A DNA stretch of 34,070 nt from Acidobacteriota bacterium (GTDB lineage Bacteria; Acidobacteriota; Terriglobia; Bryobacterales; Bryobacteraceae): assembly GCA_016870995.1 (NCBI GenBank), contig VFZU01000058.1:1-34070 (forward strand), read 5' to 3'. Shown piece after piece: positions 30,803 through 34,070 of this stretch. Both the position numbers and the translations under genes were made by a program. Positions within the stretch are counted from its first letter, which is position 1. Each line of letters opens with the position of its first letter. The notes beneath the pieces are model-generated. The model had not been told where the DNA came from. It saw nothing but the letters and a program-made list of their open reading frames with translations, and ran no database searches.

Positions 30803-33430
30803 TTGCAAAGCACTTTATCAGTTGTTCAAGTGATATTGATATTGCAATTGCATAGCCTCTTGGCTCTGGGGCAGGTGTCGAGCCGGACGGGGGCCTTTAG
30901 CGGGGTGGTCAACGATCCGCAGGGAGCACCGGTGGCAGGGGCGATCGTGAAGGCAGTCAACGTGGATACAAATCTCACCCGGCAAGCCGAGACCAATCAG
31001 CGAGGAGAATTCTTGCTGGCGAACCTGAATGCGGGCCCCTATGCGGTGACGGTTGAAGCGGCGGGCTTTGCCGGTAAGGAGTTTCCTGAAGTACTCGTGG
31101 GGGCAGGGCAGACGTTGTTTCAAAAAGTGGAGCTACGGGTATCGAGCTTGACAGAAAAGTTGGAGGTTGTGGAAAGCGTGCCGGTGCTTGATGTCAGTGC
31201 GAGCAGTGCGTCGGTGGCATTTGGCTACGAGCGGATGGAGCACTCGTCGGCGCAGGGGCGGAACTATGTGAACTTTGTGTTGACTGCGCCGGGCATGGCG
31301 CCGGCGCAGGGGCAGTCGACAGGGCGGAGCCCGGCGGCGAGCTGGAATGCAAACAACGATTCAGGCTTTGTCTCGAACGGGATCCGTTCGCGGAACAACT
31401 CCGTTTCGATCGACGGTACGGATAACCGCGATGAGACGACGGGTGCGATCCGCGTATCGGTGCCGCTTGAGATGGTGCAGGAGTTGCGAATTGCAGGTAC
31501 GACGGTGTCAGCCGAATTCGGCGGGGCAGCGGGCGGCGTGGTGAATGTGGTGACACGTTCGGGATCTAACGCGCTGCATGGGCATGGCGAGTTGATTGCG
31601 CAGAATGAAGCACTGAATGCGAGGAACCCGGAGTTTGGCATTTCACGGACGCCCAGGTTGCGCCGGTGGCAGCCGGGAACTTCAGCAAGCGGGCCGGCAC
31701 GACGGGACAAGACGTTCTTTGCCGCCGCGATGGAGGTCTACCGCGAAGATTGCGAGGAATGGTCCGAAGGCTTATTGGGCTTGCGAAACCCGTTTGTGTT
31801 TCGGGCTGAAGAGAGGAACTATCAGTACTCGGGGAAGGTGCAGCACATCTTCAACAACGTGCACAGTGGGTCGCTGCGCTACGCGTATTCCTTGGGGCGC
31901 GTGAAGGACGGAGTGCAAGGCATCGAGAACTTCTCCGACTACTCCGCAAGGGGCTCTTCGCAGATTGCGGATCACGGAGTGGTGGGGACGCTCGCGAGCG
32001 CATTCAAGGCGACGCTGCTTAACAATCTGACTTTCCAGTATGGGAGGCGGGATGTGGGGCTGACACCGAACTCGCGCGAGATGTTTGTGGAGATCCCGGG
32101 AGTGTTGAGTTTCGGGCAAGGATGGCGGCTCGATCAGCAAAGGAATGAGCAGCATTTTGAGGTAGTGGATGGGTTGACGATCGTTGCAGGGAGAAACACC
32201 ATGTCGCTTGGTGCCAGCGTGCATGATGTTCGCTTCGACGGGCGTCTGGCAAACCGCTTTGGGGGCTTGACGCTCTATCCGACGCTGGCCGATTACCGGG
32301 CGGGGCGGGCAGATTTTACGATTCGAGCATTAGGCCGCGCCGAGACGGCGTATTCCACCACACTGCTGGGATTCTGGATCAATGACCGCTGGCAGGCACG
32401 GCGCGGACTCACAATTGAAGCGGGGCTGCGATATGACTACCAGCGGATGCCGGCAGGCTTGCCGGCCTCGACACGCAACATCGCGCCGCGGTTCGGCTTG
32501 GCTTGGAATCCGGGTGGTGAATCAAAGCTGGTGTTCCGCGTTGGAGCGGGATTGTTCTTTGACCGTTATCCATTGGCGTTCTTGAATGAGGCGATCCAGA
32601 AGGATGGAGTAAATGCGTTTGAGCAGTATTCTTATCCCGGGTCGAATTTGAATTTCCGCGCGGCCTACCGCGTGTCGCAGAACTTGCCCGCAGCGTATGG
32701 CGGAAAGGTGACGGCGGGCGTGGAGCGGCAGTTAAACGCGGATACCACGTTGGCCTTTGAGTACAGCCACGTGCGGGGCCTACACTTACCGCGGATCCGA
32801 AATGCGGCCGGTGGTTTGCCAACGGCGTTCTTGCTTGAGCAGAATGCGAGCTCAACCTTTGACGGTGCGACAGTGACGCTGAGCCGCAAGATGACGAGTG
32901 AGTTCGGATACCTGTTGTCGTATACAGGCGGCAGGACGAATGACGATGGCTCCGACTATGACGAGCAAGCGCAGAACCCGCTCGATCTGCGCCAGGAGTG
33001 GGCACGCAGCCGGCAGCATCAGGCGCATCGTGTGACGGCGACGGCGCTGTTCGAAATTGAGGAGCTTGAGAAGATGAGCGAGAAGCTCTCGCACATCCAT
33101 ATCGTGCCAACGTTCACTTTCGGCTCCGGGCGGCCGCTGAATGTGTTGCAAAGCTCGGATGCATTTCGTACCGGAGCGTTCCCGTTAAGCACGCGGGTGG
33201 GGAAAAGGAATTCGGCATTCACCCCCGCGGTCGCGTCTCTCGATGCGCGTGTGTTCAAGGAAATTCATTGGGAAGAGAAGAAGATGCGGTTGCAGATGGG
33301 GGTAGAAGGCTACAACTTGCTGAACCGCTCCAATCCTCTGCGGCAGATCGGTTACGCGGTGGCGCGCGGGCAGACAATCGAGTTCAGCCCGGCACGGCAG
33401 CTACAGTTGTTTCTCCATTTCGAATATTGA
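30803..33430 (+). CDS. Oar-like TonB-dependent receptor, shorter form
   Basis: An 875-residue receptor, shorter than the usual 1000-1150. The TTG start gives a signal-like apolar stretch (residues 6-24, 'SVVQVILILQLHSLLALGQ'); a GTG at 30830 is an alternative but truncates it. Residues about 28-105 form the carboxypeptidase-like Ig domain ('GVVNDPQGAPVAGAIVKAVN'). The plug (about 145-265) shows 'NGIRSRNNSVSIDGTDNRDE', 'MVQELRIAGTTVSAEFGGAAGGVVNVVTRSG'; the barrel ends 'QLQLFLHFEY', closing on an aromatic residue. The shorter barrel loops suggest a different substrate from the 1066-residue receptor. The DUF1569 gene begins 45 bases downstream. Confidence 0.93.
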   Translation: MQSTLSVVQVILILQLHSLLALGQVSSRTGAFSGVVNDPQGAPVAGAIVKAVNVDTNLTRQAETNQRGEFLLANLNAGPYAVTVEAAGFAGKEFPEVLVGAGQTLFQKVELRVSSLTEKLEVVESVPVLDVSASSASVAFGYERMEHSSAQGRNYVNFVLTAPGMAPAQGQSTGRSPAASWNANNDSGFVSNGIRSRNNSVSIDGTDNRDETTGAIRVSVPLEMVQELRIAGTTVSAEFGGAAGGVVNVVTRSGSNALHGHGELIAQNEALNARNPEFGISRTPRLRRWQPGTSASGPARRDKTFFAAAMEVYREDCEEWSEGLLGLRNPFVFRAEERNYQYSGKVQHIFNNVHSGSLRYAYSLGRVKDGVQGIENFSDYSARGSSQIADHGVVGTLASAFKATLLNNLTFQYGRRDVGLTPNSREMFVEIPGVLSFGQGWRLDQQRNEQHFEVVDGLTIVAGRNTMSLGASVHDVRFDGRLANRFGGLTLYPTLADYRAGRADFTIRALGRAETAYSTTLLGFWINDRWQARRGLTIEAGLRYDYQRMPAGLPASTRNIAPRFGLAWNPGGESKLVFRVGAGLFFDRYPLAFLNEAIQKDGVNAFEQYSYPGSNLNFRAAYRVSQNLPAAYGGKVTAGVERQLNADTTLAFEYSHVRGLHLPRIRNAAGGLPTAFLLEQNASSTFDGATVTLSRKMTSEFGYLLSYTGGRTNDDGSDYDEQAQNPLDLRQEWARSRQHQAHRVTATALFEIEELEKMSEKLSHIHIVPTFTFGSGRPLNVLQSSDAFRTGAFPLSTRVGKRNSAFTPAVASLDARVFKEIHWEEKKMRLQMGVEGYNLLNRSNPLRQIGYAVARGQTIEFSPARQLQLFLHFEY

Positions 33431-33466
33431 TGAGCCGGGAGGGAGTTGGAATCTCGCGATTTAAAC

Positions 33467-33470
33467 GAGG
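33467..33470 (+). promoter_or_regulatory. Shine-Dalgarno GAGG fixing the start at 33476
   Basis: GAGG with a 5-base spacer precedes the ATG at 33476; the earlier in-frame ATG at 33446 lacks a site. Confidence 0.55.
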
Positions 33471-33475
33471 TAAGC

Positions 33476-33934
33476 ATGAAGACCCTTGTGGACGTTGGCG
33501 AGATACAACAACTGACTGCGCGGATTCCGCGGCTGGACGCTGGCCACAAGCCGGATTGGGGATCGATGAATGCTGGCGGAATGATACGGCACTTGCTCGA
33601 TTCCTTTGAGATGGTCATGGGGCAACGGCCGGCCGCGGATGTTTCGAGTTGGGTGTCGCGGAGTTTGTTGAAATATCTCGCGCTCAAGGTTCCAATCGCA
33701 TGGCCCAAGGACTACCCGACCAGACCGGAAGCGGATCAAAAACTCGGCGGCACCAAGCCTGGGGATTTTGAGGTCGAACGAGAAAAACTCATCTCAGTCT
33801 TACAACAGTTCTCAGCAACACCGAGAGACTTTGAGTTCGGGCGTCACCCGGTGTTCGCTGAGTTAAGCGCGTGGGAATGGATGCGCTGGGGATGGCTACA
33901 CGTGGATCATCACTTGCGCCAGTTTGGGGTTTAG
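33476..33934 (+). CDS. DUF1569 (DinB-like fold) protein
   Basis: A protein of 152 residues from the ATG at 33476. Features: 'MKTLVDVGEIQQLTARI', 'NAGGMIRHLLDSFEMVMG' (with the histidine of the first DinB-like metal site), 'FAELSAWEWMRWGWLHVDHHLRQFG' (two further histidines near the C-terminus). DUF1569 is predicted to form the DinB/YfiT four-helix fold with a three-histidine metal site. The three histidines are present, so a metal-dependent hydrolase or thiol-transferase-like role is possible, but unproven. The gene follows the short receptor by 45 bases and may share its transcript. Confidence 0.88.
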   Translation: MKTLVDVGEIQQLTARIPRLDAGHKPDWGSMNAGGMIRHLLDSFEMVMGQRPAADVSSWVSRSLLKYLALKVPIAWPKDYPTRPEADQKLGGTKPGDFEVEREKLISVLQQFSATPRDFEFGRHPVFAELSAWEWMRWGWLHVDHHLRQFGV

Positions 33935-34021
33935 CGCGCCTTGTTGAGTTGTGTATGTCAAGTTCTGCAATTACGAATTTGGCCAATGCTGCCTTTCTGG
34001 GCTTTTAGGGGAGGAGTGCAG

Positions 34022-34045
34022 AGGAGGGGATGTGTCCCTCCTTTG
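34022..34045 (+). terminator. Possible terminator hairpin
   Basis: AGGAGGG (34022-34028), 7-base loop, CCCTCCT (34036-34042), then TTG. It lies about 90 bases after the DUF1569 stop. The T-run is short, so it may only be an inverted repeat. Confidence 0.3.
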
Positions 34046-34070
34046 CATCCAGTAATGTAGAGTCCCACCG

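Noticed and set aside
32449-32466. Hairpin GCCGGCA-4-TGCCGGC
   Set aside because: Inside the third receptor's barrel coding region, with no regulatory context.
1-34070. tRNA, rRNA, CRISPR array, insertion sequence or cobalamin riboswitch
   Set aside because: I looked for T-loop-like GTTCGANTC patterns, regular spaced repeats, transposase motifs and B12-box sequence and saw none that held up by eye.

Overview
The window reads as a chromosomal segment from a GC-rich Gram-negative bacterium, most likely an acidobacterium of the Bryobacterales/Solibacter type. The pointers are three Oar-like TonB-dependent receptors with N-terminal carboxypeptidase-regulatory-like domains, a CRTAC1 (FG-GAP plus ASPIC/UnbV) protein, an NAxKSTGPxT-family protein, a MutS2 with an acidobacterial look, and many secreted beta-propeller proteins. 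The assignment rests on family composition only. I see no phage, transposase, tRNA, rRNA or CRISPR array.

Layout. 1-2.45 kb: the C-terminal part of one Oar-like receptor, then a secreted CRTAC1 protein. 2.44-5.2 kb: an XRE/MmyB-type regulator divergent from a tightly coupled trio (DUF2834-like membrane protein, TPR protein, multiheme cytochrome c), with a perfect 7-7-7 inverted repeat in the shared control region. 5.2-9.3 kb (minus strand): BNR-propeller protein, OmpA-like protein and PduO-type cob(I)alamin adenosyltransferase. 9.3-11.7 kb (plus strand): a B12-binding mutase small subunit, an NYN-ribonuclease/OST-HTH protein and RidA. 11.7-15.4 kb (minus strand): SMP-30 lactonase-like protein, Nudix hydrolase, MutS2. 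15.5-17.5 kb: a DUF1684 protein, an NAxKSTGP-family gene, and a decayed second copy of the DUF1684 3' half. 17.7-21.9 kb (minus strand): an AttEFGH-like ABC system (ATPase, large FtsX-type permease, CrtC/AttH lipocalin-like protein), all joined by 4-base overlaps. 21.9-23.9 kb: CPA2 antiporter and ankyrin protein, convergent. 23.9-28 kb: a full Oar-like receptor and an alpha/beta hydrolase. 28.1-30.8 kb: small membrane protein, CYTH protein, DUF2071 protein and M48 peptidase. 30.8-33.9 kb: a third Oar-like receptor and a DUF1569 protein.

Functional themes: outer-membrane uptake with secreted partner proteins, envelope export (Att-like ABC), adenosylcobalamin use (adenosyltransferase plus mutase subunit within 4 kb), and RNA/ribosome quality control (NYN-OST-HTH protein next to MutS2).

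Most interesting signals: (1) the regulator-operator-cytochrome module, whose cytochrome has six intact heme motifs and a seventh mutated to CxxFH; (2) a recurring TANNNT box 6-7 bases before start codons at seven gene starts, suggesting leaderless mRNAs; (3) a decayed partial duplication of the DUF1684 gene; (4) a bacterial NYN-OST-HTH protein facing MutS2; (5) a shift of strand composition from C-rich to G-rich across the window.
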